From the NCBI GenBank assembly GCA_021399435.1, contig JAJTUP010000022.1:496001-560000 (forward strand): a stretch of 64,000 nt of DNA, read 5' to 3'. This stretch comes from Diaporthe sp. PMI_573 (lineage: Eukaryota > Ascomycota > Sordariomycetes > Diaporthales > Diaporthaceae). A program made the translations under genes and the position numbers. Positions 1 to 12,500 of the stretch are shown here, piece after piece. Positions within the stretch are counted from its first letter, which is position 1. Every line of letters begins with the position of its first letter. Below the pieces are notes generated by a model. It was not told the origin of the DNA. It saw only the letters and a list, made by a program, of their open reading frames with translations, and did not search any database.

Positions 1-2313
1 ACGCACACAAACGCACACCAGCCTCTCTTAGCTGGTATCACCCAGCGGCGCTAGAAGCACGATGGAACCATGGGAGAAGCCACAGCAGCACGGTCACGGG
101 CTGGCGACCTTTCCGGTGTAGGAAGGACGTTTTGCAACGGGTCTGATATCGTGTCCCGCGTTATGCTGCGGCTTGGCTTCTAGAAGGCATCGGGACCCCG
201 GCGTGGGGTGGTGGTGGTGGCGCTCTGGCGTGCTGTGTGGTGTTTGGTGTGTCGCGCCGGCGAGGTGACGACGGCATCAGAGCCGGCATGCGGTAAGTAA
301 GACGGGTTGTAGTGCACGCGTCGGCCCAATCAGGGTCTTGGCCGAGCAGTGCCTGGGCCGGATGGTCTTGGAGGGGGCTTGCCCAGCAGGAGATGGAAGC
401 CCTTCCCGCTCTTCCAGAAGCAAACCGGGCTGCAGTCGTGGTTGGGACGAGGGGCGCCGGGTGGGGGAGATAAGGCGAGATGTGGGTGACATTGCTGCTG
501 GCACTGCTCTGCCCTCCCGTGTGGCTGCCCGGCTCGCACTTGCAGAGGTAGGGTGGTGTGGGCTGCGTGTGTGTTGGCGACCTGGCTTTGCTTCTCTGCA
601 CGGCCTGTGCCTTTCTCCCTGTGCGAGGAGGAATGGCTGCCCTTTAATGAACACTAAATCGGGTGGGTGGTGCGGGAATCGACGGTTTAAAGATCACGGT
701 TCAAAACTGTCGTACGGCATCGTGGGTACGAAACCCGCATCGTTGACAAATGGCCAAGCCTAACCTGCACTTCTCAAGTGCTACACAGTACATTTTTGGC
801 CCCCCCCCGCCAGGACAGAAGCAAGCAAGCAGGCAGGCAAGATTGGTTCTCTGGCTCCATGGCGCACTTGGCCACCGTTGAGTTCCATAACTCTCCTTTT
901 TCTATACAGAATACTACACCTTGGTCGGCCCAGCGACGCGTGAGAGAAAAACTCATATTACACGGTGGTCGCAATACTCTGTCAACAATACCCAGGTCCG
1001 GCATGAACCGGGCAGTGACCGTCCGGATCTGCAGGGCAGAAACAGCCAGGGGTTCTGCCGCGGTGGACTGGAAAAGGGTGGGTTGCAATGTCGGGGATAC
1101 TCGCCAGTATGGTGATAGGGTAGGGTGGTGGCCATGGGGCCTCTTCGAGCGTCTTGCTTGTAAGTGTGCTGCCGCCTGCTGTTGCACCGCCCCATTCGAG
1201 TATCAGCCATTACGGGATACACTACATGCTTTTACCCCCCCTTCCCCTCCCTGCCGCCTCCCTTTGATAATCTCCCTGCCAAAGGCAAAGGGCCCGCTCC
1301 TTTGAGACCCGCTTCCTGGGGTACATCGCTGCTCGGTGGAGGTGACAAGAGATTCCAATTGGAAATGGCGTATTTTCCGGCCCGGGTAGGGCGGACAGCA
1401 CAGGCCTTGACTGAAATGACCGGGTGACTGGCATGGAGAAAGACACATCGGGAAACCAGCACGTCAGACATCATCTTCTTGACCTGTTACAGGGTACCTT
1501 GACCTGTTTCCCCACTTTATAAGCGTAAACCATGCGGATTATATGTGTGATTAAGCAGGCTGCTTGCTACTGTGTAAATACGATCATTCTTGGGGGGGGG
1601 GGTTCGGACGGGGGCAAAGCAGGACTGGGATGGAGAAGCTTCCTGTTGTAAGGGCTTGGCGTGACCGTCAAGAGGTGCAATGCATGCACCATGGAGTCGT
1701 TCTTTGAGGAAGACAGGGTTGTGCCAACAAGCCCCCCCCCCAAGATGTCTCTTGATGTAGGTAGGGTTTATGCCCTTGTCCAGGGATGACGATGTGTTTG
1801 CAGACACATGCCTCGGAGGACAGAGGTGCTAGACAGGGTGAATGATGGCATCCGAAGCCACGAGACAAAGCCTCCGCGATCTAGAACGCGCCCCAGGCGA
1901 GACGGGGCATCATCTCATCAGAGGACCAAGTACAGAGCAGTCACTCAACAGTTTGGGATGGGCTTTGACATGATACAGGAATCTCGATGGTCTCCCATCG
2001 TGTCTCGATTCGAGGGTGGTAAATGTGTCAAGGGCCTATCAAATGAGGCCACCTCTTCCGCTTCCAATAGCCCCGTGTTCGCGTGCTATGAGCAATCCAG
2101 CTAGCTAATCATACAAGTGCGTAACGTAAATACGTGAGAGCCATGGGTCTCATTCGTCGTCGTGATAACCGGGACGTTGCAGCATCCCTTTTCCTCTTTG
2201 GCTCCTGGCCGCATAGGCCTCCATTTTCATGCCCACCCAGGTGCTTGAACCACCCCTGTTGTCTGCAGTAGTGTGCCCCCATCAAGGACAGTAAAATCCG
2301 GTGTAAACAAGGC
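1..2313. other. Intergenic, no gene seen
   Basis: No reading frame here has family-like sequence or a convincing exon chain. The stretch holds homopolymer tracts: a C run near 783-792, an 11-G run at 1592-1602 and a 10-C run at 1732-1741. The 3' end abuts the stop codon of the regulator that follows, so part of it is probably 3' UTR of that gene. Confidence 0.6.
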
Positions 2314-4955
2314 TTAGAACATGATCCACTCAACCTCAACCCCAGGGCCGCCGATGCATCGCGTCCAGCTAAACGGGCCTCTCCTCGTCATGAGCTTGCC
2401 CTCCTGTTGCTGCTCCCTGCCCTCGCCCGCCCAGATCCTCTCCAGCACGTCCAAAGCCGCGAGGTTGTTCATGTAGCCCGAGCGTGCCATGATCTCGCGG
2501 CACTTGGAGCGAACAATGCCCTGCTGCGTCTCGTTGACGCACTCAGACCCGGCCACGAATAGAGGCCACAGGAGGAATTTCTCCGCAGAGGACCCGGCCT
2601 CAAGTGACGTGGCGTAGTAAACCACCTGGCTGACCAAGTTGCGGAAGTTGTTGTGCGCGCTGGGCACGCTCGGACTCGCCAGGCGCTCCGTGTAGAGAAG
2701 TGCTGCGTAGCGGAATGCCTCAGAGAGGGACCCCAGGTCACGGACCTGTGCGTGCGTTGCTGTGAGACCGGCGGGTTGTGAAGCAAGAACCCCTTGTGCG
2801 TCGAATTCCCAGGACTGCAAGGCAATTCGCGCATCCTTCCACTCGCGCCAGAACGTCGACCGGTGGTCGTCGTAGGCCGCCGAAGATGACAGGCTAGACA
2901 TCAAGATTTGGTCTTCGTCAAGTGTCGTGCTGAAGCCGTTGCCGTCAAATCGCGGGTGAGACTTCCCAAGTATGTCCGAGCTAAACTGGTGCTGAGGCTT
3001 GTATATGTGACCAATGGGTGACTCAAGAGGCGAGTCGGGACGTGATGGTAAGCCGCGCGCGGTAGCAGTGCCGAAAAGACTCTGGACCTCGCGGTGCTGC
3101 GAAAGGAGGTTCAGTCTCCCAAGCTTGATTATCGTCTTGAAGAGCTCTCGGTCACAGCCCACAAAATTCTCCGCACCCGGTGGGAGTAGCTGCGCATCTG
3201 GCATAACACCGTAGAAAGAGGTATTTAGCTGGGCCTCTCGGTCATTGATACTGGCTGAGATGGCGTCAAAGTAGGTGAAGAGGGCCTCCATCCAAGCGGA
3301 ATCCCTTGATGGGGGAAAGGGGCAAGACCGTCTCATGCCCAGGATCTTCTTCACTCCGGCAAACTGAGTATGAAATTTGGCAATACCGGATTCCGCCATG
3401 CGATAATGACACAACATTAGGATTGTGGCCAGGACAGCATCACCCCTTGCTTTCGTTGCATCATTGAGCTGCTCATTGAGGAGGTGTACCGCAAGATTTC
3501 GGTGTTGGTATTCCTCTGACAAGGTCCTTTCATCCGTTCGAAGGTCCGGGACAGGACCTGGTAAGCTCTGACGCTTCCCATCCTGACCATTGGCAAGGCT
3601 CAACTTTCTCTTCATCCGTAGATTGCAGGCGGCGAGCGCACAGATGGCGTGCTGCAGACTTCGACTGGCGGTGGCGAGTGATAGAATGTGTTCCCGGAAG
3701 GGGTTCGAAGGTCCATCTATAAACACCATACCCGGACACATGGTGTTCTCGTAATAGTCCATGAAAAATGGCATTTTGGCGATAAGATCGGGGCTCACGG
3801 GAAGAACAGGCTGATCGAGGACCGACGGCCAGGGGAGTGAATGCTCCTGGACAACATGAGAGGACGCAGTATCCTCCTCTGACTTCCCCCAAAAGTGCCT
3901 TTCAGATTGAGCGCTGGTGCTGTACGCATCCAACCCAGGGGTTGCTTAAAACGTGGGCGTTAGTCCCGCTGATTTTAGAAGGCGAATTGTGACGCGAATA
4001 ATATCTCACCAAGTGGTTCGTACTCCATCAGACGATTGCTTATGTGAGCCTCAAAACCATCCATGTGTGAGTGGAGGCTTGAACTAGGCTCGGATGGAGC
4101 ATACACAAGGCTTGGACATGATGTAGGCGCCCGATGGTGCTGGTGATCCATCATCACAGACGAGATCGGGCTCTGGGGGATGGGCGAATTCGCGCTGTTG
4201 TAGCTCTCGGCGTACATGTGCGGCGGGCTGGTGACGAAAGGCAGGTCATCCCTGGAGAAGGTGTGGCTGAGAGGCGACAAATAGTCGGCCTCGCTCAGAG
4301 AATCGATCGAGGCAGAGAGAGGCTCAGGAGGACCATGGGCCAGAATGGGTCCCAACTTGGGAAACCGGGGTCCATCTCTAGGCAGGCTCGCGGAAAATGG
4401 CATATTATGCCAGTGGGCAGGACCTGCCGGCAAGGGCGGCGTTGGCTCGGCATGACAGATCTTGGAGAAATCGTAGCTGTGAAAAGGTGTCGTTGGCATG
4501 GAAGCAGGATAACGGGGGTCTGCCGGGCCATCAACAAGATCGCTGCGGGTGCTTCGTGGCGACAGTTCCTCTGGCTCGTTCCAGTGACCAGCATTGGCGG
4601 CAAGGCCGTGTTCTTGGCCGTTGATCAAAGTCGAGTTTGCCCGAGCCCGTGAGGGCGAAACTTTCTTGACTGGGTTGACAGGAGGCGACTTGGCTACTGG
4701 TAGTGAGAGCCCGCGAAGTTTCCCTCGGCTCGCCACACCAACACCCCAGGTCAATTGAGTCTTGTATCCAGAGCACTCGTTTCCCACTTCCAAGCACTGC
4801 GAGCAGTATGGCCTCCTCCGGTCGCACTTGACGCTCCTCTTGGTGCAGGTGAAGCAGTCATCGGCGGCGCCACCAGCAGGAGCACGTCTTCTTCGTTTCC
4901 GCACTGCGGCGGCATCGGCCTTGGGATTCGACGGAGTAGGTAGAGGGACAGTCAT
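2314..4955 (-). CDS. Zn2Cys6 transcription factor with fungal-specific TF domain
   Basis: Predicted DNA-binding regulator of 858 residues in two exons. Exon 1 is 4955-4010 and exon 2 is 3944-2314. The 65-bp intron starts GTGAGA, has a CTAAC branch site and ends TTTAAG; joining restores one frame. The N-terminus has a basic run (KRRRR, residues about 20-24) and then a canonical binuclear cluster with cysteines at 34, 37, 44, 51, 54 and 61, followed by TWGVGVASRGKLRG, a segment I have seen beside the cluster in some fungal regulators (Moc3-like; from memory, unverified). A Ser/Pro-rich linker leads to a helical C-terminal half of the Fungal_trans_2 type (for example FLLWPLFVAGSEC). Targets are unknown. 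It stands alone next to a large desert, so context does not suggest a pathway. Family call is firm; no specific name is justified. Confidence 0.9.
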
Positions 4956-7900
4956 GATTCAGAAGTCCTCAAACACAACAGAAGTATATAGAGATGGTGA
5001 GTCGCTACAGGTTGGTAGGCTTCCTTTTCTTGGGGAGTCTCGAAGAAATGCAGATGCGGCTGAGATGAGGATGGGGAAGTGGTCTATGTCACCGGTAGAT
5101 GTTGACTGGTAAGGGTAAATCGAAAGTAATATGGAAAAGCTTGCCACAACAGACTTGTGCTGGAATAGGGAAGGACGAGGTGAGGTGGGATATAACGAGG
5201 TCAGTCAGAGAGTAGTGAAGCGTGGATGGAGGTCCATCGGCCGGTAATAAGGCATCTCGACCGTGGAGAGTCTGTGTACCTCGACCACATCCATTGTGGA
5301 CCACATCCCGGAGGGTTACTTGGGGGTACAACATGGGTTACTTATCAGGCAGGGGTTCATCTGTGAGTGTAGCCGGGAGGCGAAAAGGCTAAGAGATCAA
5401 AGGTGTGTGTGTGGGGTTCCAAGGTTTGCGGGACACCTGAGATGATGGGGGGCTGGCCAGGAGCCCTGGTTGCCTTTTCGCACTTGCGACTGGACAGTTC
5501 AGAATGGGAAAGCAACGGAGGGCTACCTCACGGGGGATGTGCTTGCACACGCCTCGTCGCCATATCCTGGTGTAAAGAGACAGAAAAGAATCACGTACCA
5601 CCAGCAGACCGTAGGCAAACAACTGGTGCTGATAATCAGTCAGCATGTCTTTGCCTCAAGAAGGCTGGGTGAAATCCTGCTGGCTTCGCCCTTGAACCAT
5701 TCCGAGTAGGAGAAGGAAGCGGGCAGCACGAGGGCAACGGGCTTCATAGTAGTCCAGGGAGATGCCGGAGGATGGGCGTTGCTGCAAGCGAAGTGGAGAG
5801 AGCGCGAGGGCAGATTCACAAGCCACCGATCAGGAGGCGCCCACGGCCACCCATGCGACCGCGGCCGCAACCCTGGGAGTGACGAGCGTTGAAGGGCGAC
5901 AAGGATGTCATGCGCGAGCATCTGCGAACAGGGGCACACAGTCGGTACGCAGGTACTTCGGAGTGGGGCTGTCGATTTAGGTTAGGGGACATTGAACGCG
6001 GTGGTGCCTCCGTCTGTACAGGGGTCGGCGGCCAGGGCACTGCTCCAATCGACCAGCACCTGCGTCCACCTCCTCTTGCATCTCGACTCGCACCAATGGA
6101 ATAGGCCGAGGTCCCTGTTGATGTGCAGCTAGAGGGGAAGAAGGTGCGATGCATCCCTGCGGCAGAGGCACAGAGGCCAACACCGACATTGGCGCGGGAG
6201 GGTCAGGTTGTCAGACACTGATTGGGGCATTGCCGGGACCTCGAGCGCCCAGGGCCCCCCAAAAGAGACTCTTTGAGGTTCGGACGAAATACAGACTGGC
6301 GAGTGGGGTGAAAAGCTAATCGAGTTAGATTAGCTGATGGACGGTTCCTAAGGATAATTCGCTGTCGCTCTCTCTCACGGTCCGGGGTCCGACCTCAGAT
6401 CGTGAAGACGGTTTGCTCTGCTTCTTCAACATTGGGCGCCATGAGATGAGGTGGTCGGCAGAGGGAGTTTAGAAAGGGGCGCAAGTCAACCTTGACCTTG
6501 GTAGCCTACCAGAGGCAGCCCGGCACAGAGACCGTTTGGAGTCGCCTACTGCAAGGCCAGGCCAGGATCTTTAGCCACGACAAACCTGCAATGTCCAGGA
6601 ACCGCGCGAGTCGGCTGGCCAAGGGTTCACACTCCCAACGAGACTGGCTGTGCAGCTCCTTGGACCTTTGCTCCCTAATCTCGCCCTGTAGCGCTGCTAA
6701 CATGATGTTTGTTAGGTTGCCATGGTGGCCAGGTCGTGCTGTCTGCTCCATGCTAGATTGGATGTGATGGCTGGCAACCTTTTCCATAGGCGGCAATGTC
6801 TGGTGCCGATTTGTCGTCATCGTCATCTGTCAGGATTTAGTCGGACTGTCGCCGCCACCAACAGGCGTTGTGTGCAAGACAATCCGCACACAATCCTATC
6901 GCTTATCGCCATTAATCACAATGTCCATGTGTTGTGGATCTCGATTCCGCGAGTCGACACCCGGATAAGAGTCCCGACCACCTGTCAATCTTTTCTTCTT
7001 CAGTGGGTCCAGAGGGTGGGTGTCTTCATCTGCCCAAGTTGTCGAGGCGCACGCTGCTGGGGCTCTGAAAGTGCTGCCACCATCAGCGTCTCATGCATCG
7101 GTGAGCTCACCATGTGAGACAGAGGACCACGAGGCAGAGCGGACTCCCACACTGTGATGTCGTCGTGCATACTTTGGTTGGTAGTCTGCTACGCTGGTCT
7201 CAATCATCCAGCAGAGCTGTACGCGTGGGGTAGATGCCTGCTGTTCTTGGGATGAAGAAAGGTGCGCCAGATTTCAAGGTGTCGTAGTCTAAGCCTTCGA
7301 AGTGCGCCGCTGAGGCATGAGATACAGTTTCTGTTCGGACGTCACCTCCTGTGATTTAGATGGACTGGGTCGCATTCGCTTCCAGTATCACTGAGATGGT
7401 CATCCGATATCAAGCCCAGAGATGACAGGCAGCAAACTTTCGGAGGACTGATCGGTAGGACCTGCGACGGACTGCAGGCAGGCAACCTTGTTTGTTGCAT
7501 GTACATTTGTGAGTGCCGCTTCACGGATCCGAAACTCAATTCCCGTGCACATGGGATATCATCAACTCGGATTACAGAGTTCGTGATCAGACGTCTAATG
7601 GTCGACTGCACCCATCATTTCAAGGACGCATGGCCTCATCTGGCCTCGGCGAGGGGTAGTGGCCTCCTCCTGTTGAACACACACTGGTCGAAATGTGCAG
7701 AAAGACGCCCGCCAAGAACGTTCGATGGCTTCCAGAAGACGGCTTCAGTCTCAATCGCGGCCGTTGCACCCGCGCCGGCTTGATCAGTGCCGCTGGCGTT
7801 GGCATCGAGTCAAGCTAACTCGGTACAACTTTGTGTTTGAAGGCGAATGGCTGCCCACCCACCCCTGCCTTCCTCCGATGCGACTAGGCCCGAAGTGGCC

Positions 7901-8386
7901 GCCAGCCCGACGGCGCCTCTAGTTGAAGCAAACTGGCAGACTGGCTGGCGTCTGGGCAAGTTTGGTCAACTGTTGTCTGCCTGCAGGGCAACGCCCTGTA
8001 CCGTCGGGAACATTGTGCGTGCTGGATATCTCGTGTTATGCCAGTTGTGAAAGGTAAAAGCGGGGGAATGATTCGCGATTCGATCAGTAATGGGTAAAGC
8101 GCGCCGGAAGCTAGCGAAAATGCTAAGTGCCGATCATGGTCCTCACGAGACCCTGCCCAGTCAACCTTGTAGTCTACTCTATTTCAACGCCGGACTCCGT
8201 GGGTGAGCGATCGCGAGTCGAATCGCGGACCCCCTGGCACGTACAGCAGAGCCGGCCCGCCCAGGCTCCACCTCAGCCCACAGCCTGGCCTGCAATGACA
8301 CAGCAGCCGGGCGTGAGGCATGAGCACCGAGTTGACAAGGCAAGCACGTCAGGCGCCGGGGTTGTCGGGTCTCGAGGGTCGGCAGG

Positions 8387-8428
8387 CCACTGTCGCTGAA
8401 TTACAAACGTATTTAAATACGACAGTGG
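8387..8428. repeat. Nested palindrome
   Basis: A 9-bp inverted repeat, CCACTGTCG at 8387-8395 and CGACAGTGG at 8420-8428, encloses the perfect 14-bp palindrome CGTATTTAAATACG at 8408-8421. No gene is near. It may be a protein-binding site or a hairpin, or may be chance. Confidence 0.6.
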
Positions 8429-9478
8429 AGACGACAGGACCTGGGGTTTGACCGTCAGCCTCGGCTTGTGAGGCGAGCAGGGGGGCGAGGCCCGACCGAT
8501 TTCTCCACAGAGGGGCAGGTATAATTTAGCCTCGCAGCGTTGCCGTTGTTCCTCACAGAAGTCGCGGGATGATCCATCGTGGCCCCATTGGTTCCCGCTA
8601 CCTTGTATTCAGAGATAGCAGATGCCTGCAAAATGGGTTCCTGAAAGTCTGTCAGATGTGATGCTCTTGCTCTGTATTCTTGGCAGGCCGAGCTAAGAAG
8701 CCCGTCCGTCGTCCGAACCATGTTTTCAGCCTCGAGGACCAAGGCCAAACGCCAATCGTTAACGAGGACCAGACAGCCCGCGGAGAGGGGGATAGATTGA
8801 ACAGGGCAGGTCGCCGACGAGTGCGGTGCAGGCTGGCAGTGGATGGATTAGGCCCTAGACTCTGCACACCATGGCCTTGTCGGACATGATGAGCATTGTG
8901 GTGGTGTGCTCTGGGTGGTCAGGCAGGGGTGGCGGGGACGAAACAGCGAGAGGAGACGAGAGGAGAGGGAGAGAGACGAGAGGAGCTGACAAGAAGTGAT
9001 GACATGTAGTCGGGATGGAGTGGCAGGTTGTGGGATGGCAGGAAGGGTGCAGAATGCAGGCAGGTCGCACCTGACTGGGGTGGGGTGCCTTCCTTTTGCT
9101 CCACACACAGAGCGAGGAGCGCAGCTGCATCTGCGCAGCAGCAGGCAGATGAAGGGAGGAGCGAGCCGCTCACAGGATGCACGGACGGCGGGGCTCCAAC
9201 CTGCAGAGGAGGAGGCATGTACACCATTGTACCTTCTGAAGTACCGCACCTGGGATGATACCTGGTTGCCCCCACATTTAAGGTATGGCCTTCACGTATC
9301 GCCCTGCATATGGTGCATCCAGGTACGTACGGCCCTGCAGATTGCTCGACCTGACTTGACTTATCCTGGTCAAGCCACAGCGAGCAGCAGCTCTGGAGGA
9401 CTGGACTGACCGACTACCTGGCCGTGCTGTCCTGCCTCCGTGCTCTGGTCACCCGCTGCCAGTCTCGTCTGCACAGTA

Positions 9479-9506
9479 GTCTCGTCTCGTCTCGTCTCGT
9501 CTCGTC
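9479..9506 (+). repeat. GTCTC pentanucleotide microsatellite
   Basis: Five and a half perfect copies of GTCTC. About 500 bp upstream (8937-8995) lies an imperfect purine-rich tract made of GAGAC/GAGAG-like words, the complement of the same motif. Confidence 0.9.
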
Positions 9507-12500
9507 AGCCTGGTGATGACGGATCCAGCTGTCAGGTTAAAGTTGGCATTCCACACGAGATTAGTCGAACCTTAATTCTCCAGTACCTCCCCAGTGCTAC
9601 CTGTCCCCATTCTCACATGCTTGGCCGGCGCAGCCCTTGCTCGTACCTGTTGTCTGTCGTGCACATTCTCGGCCTCTGGCACAATCTCTGGTTCCCCGTT
9701 CCCACGGCACTACGCCGGGCTGCTCCATTTGTCACACCAGCTTTGCACGATGGCATCTCGCCCACCGCATTCGCCATTTATCTCTACGATTCGTTGATTG
9801 CCCATACCTAATACTATTACGAGATACCTACCATCACACCGGCTGCTTCAGCCCGTCTTTCCTGCACTGTCACGACTCTTGACAGTCCTTGGTAGACAAC
9901 AATATGTTGCCTGACGCCAGCTCCAGCCTCCCACCCCCGCTTGGGAGACCCACAGCCTTCTCAGCGCCTTTTCTTGCCCACCGCTTCCCTCACCTTGGGC
10001 CATGGCGCATGCTGCCGCAATAGACGCACGCATGACCGGCGTGCTGACATCGAATGAGTTGCCTTCCATCCAACCTGACCGCAAGTCGACTGGCTGAACT
10101 GAGACCTATGCCCGTGCCATTGGTCTGGGCACCGCTGGATCACTCCATAATTGTTGCCAGGGACAGACAACTCCATACCTGCCGCATCAATACAACCATG
10201 CCCAATCTCAGCATCATCACAGTGCCGGCCAGCCGGCCAGCTTGGGACGGCGGTAGCACACGTCCTCTCTTGATTATTTCGCTCCGTGTTCCTCGCTCAA
10301 ACAGGACAGCCAACCTGCTTCGGGGTCCCACCGACCGGGAATGCTTCGCCTCGCGCGCTAGAAGCAACGAACACTGCGTAGAAGCTTGCTTCACACCCTC
10401 TTTGGCGTTAACAGTCAGTACCGCGCCATCCCGCTCTAGTGGCTGCGGGTGATGATGCACACCACCAATCGAGTTCAGCTGTCCTGAATTTCATCTTGTA
10501 TGCTAGGCAGACCAGCAATAACGGGCGTCGACTGCGTCCTGTTACGGCATGCTCGTGACAGGTGACGAGCTGTCCGTCATTGCCATGAAGAGCTCATCAA
10601 ACTTGTCGGAGACTTCCCCAAGACAGGCTGGGAGAAGCCAAAAATATGATCCTAGAGCTGCGGCTATTTCTAAGTTTGGATTAGACAACCTTGCCCCTGT
10701 TCCCGCTTCTGTTCTGCTGGCCCCTTTCCGAGTCGGGCCGCCAACTTCTTTCGGCCGGGAGAGGCGTACTTGTATTTTACCTTATTTACAAGGCCGGCGC
10801 ACCTGTCAGGGCGATCCTACCTGGTTGCCCAAGCGTGGGGCACCGCAACACGAGATCTTCTCCGCTGCTGCTGTGACACCTCTGTCGGATTCGCGCCATC
10901 TAGACCGCGCCTGCACGAAACACAGACCAATCCTGTACGACCAAAGATACGCCAGGACAATTATCTTGTTCAGGACGATTCCAGACGATCTTCCGCCTCC
11001 TGGAGGGCAGCGCCTCGGAAATGCCACTGGACTTTTCGCCGTCGCCAAGACACAACAGACTGCAGCGCTAGCTTGAGCCATGATTCGCCAATAGATATCA
11101 AGGGGTTCGGCGATGGAACGTTGCAATCTGCAAGCTATGCTAAAGTTAGTCAAGCTTTGTGCGCGGTATTCCACCAATCGGTTGCGTGGATTCGACTTCA
11201 CTGCTCGCCGAACTCTGCCGCCTTCTTCTATGATCAGCATCAGGCGCACGTCCAAAAGATTGCACAACATTCCAGCAGGTCACGCTCAGCCATACATGCC
11301 TGTTCACAAATTGCGATTACAGGAACATCCTGCGCTCCCAGCGAACGACAGTGCTGCTGCCATCATTTTCCTAAGCACACGAGCCATGCGCCACTCGCTA
11401 GATTAAAAGTACCATCCACTTCCGGAAGCGCGACGGAGTGCGCGATTAGGCGCATGCAACCAGTCATTCGCCTGCGTCGCTTCAACGAGGCTGTAGGCGA
11501 GGCTTGGATATAGCACACTCTTGCACGTCATTCGGTGACCGCCCAAGATTATCCACCGCCAACCTTGAAAATTTGAATGGCATCCAAGAGCGCCCCTCGC
11601 GCCGCTCAATTCCGGTGCTCTGGCGCCCCCCCTCCCGGCAGCTTATAACAGCGGACGCGTTGCCAAAGTTGGCAGGTGGGATATGGCTGTGGATCTGAGG
11701 TTCGGGAAACGGGGTTCTCGTGGAGGCCCGACGAGCAAGGCTCGATCGTTATGTCAAGCGACACTGCTTCGCGCAGGAACTCACTCCTTGGAGGAGCTGA
11801 ACGCGGCTAGGCAAGCAATGCCGCACGGTGCCGAATCTTGGCTCACATTCTCTTCAGCAAACGGGGCAATGGACGGCGCGCCTAGAGAGTGCCGAGTGCA
11901 TGACATCCCGCGCGCACAATGCTTCGTACCGCCACTTGAGCCCCCCCTCTTCCAAGGCTGCCGCGTACTTTCAGTGGGCTAGCTTCGGCACTTTGTCTTT
12001 GTGGCAGTGTTGGCAAAGCGATAGGGTTTCACACATCTCGTCTTGCTAAGTGGTGGCACAAACCCGTTGGAGGTAGACGGGTTTTTTTACGGGTAGGGCA
12101 GCCACCTGTCCAACCACTCCCAAAATCTGAGAGAGGCAACATCATTCCGTGTCACCCCGACTGGCTCTCAAGTGGGGACGCGACGTGCTGTAAGAGGCTG
12201 AAGGGCTCCTTCGGTGTGTGAGCACGATGGGTCAGCCCGTCTTTTCTCGGAGGTGTCTCGTGAGCTTTCGGGGTCGCATGCGAGACATATTGCGACGCAC
12301 CTCTTGGGGATCCCGATACTCAGGTTTCTCAACAACAGCAGCCTGTCACATTGTTGCAAGCGACGATTCTGACATTTCATTTTTTATTTATTTATTTTTT
12401 CCTTTTTGCTACTCCAGAAATTGGAAATCGGAAGCCGGACGCAAAGAGTCTGCAGTCTCTTTTGAACTTAGCTTTAGGTGGTCTCCGTCTCTAGTTCTTC

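Noticed and set aside
10770..11513. 247-codon frame in desert 1
   Set aside because: No motif, random composition, competing frames on both strands, no exon chain.
12060..12090. GC-rich hairpin-like CCCGT...ACGGG followed by a T run, resembling a bacterial terminator
   Set aside because: The genome is fungal and no gene precedes it; intrinsic terminators of that kind are not expected.
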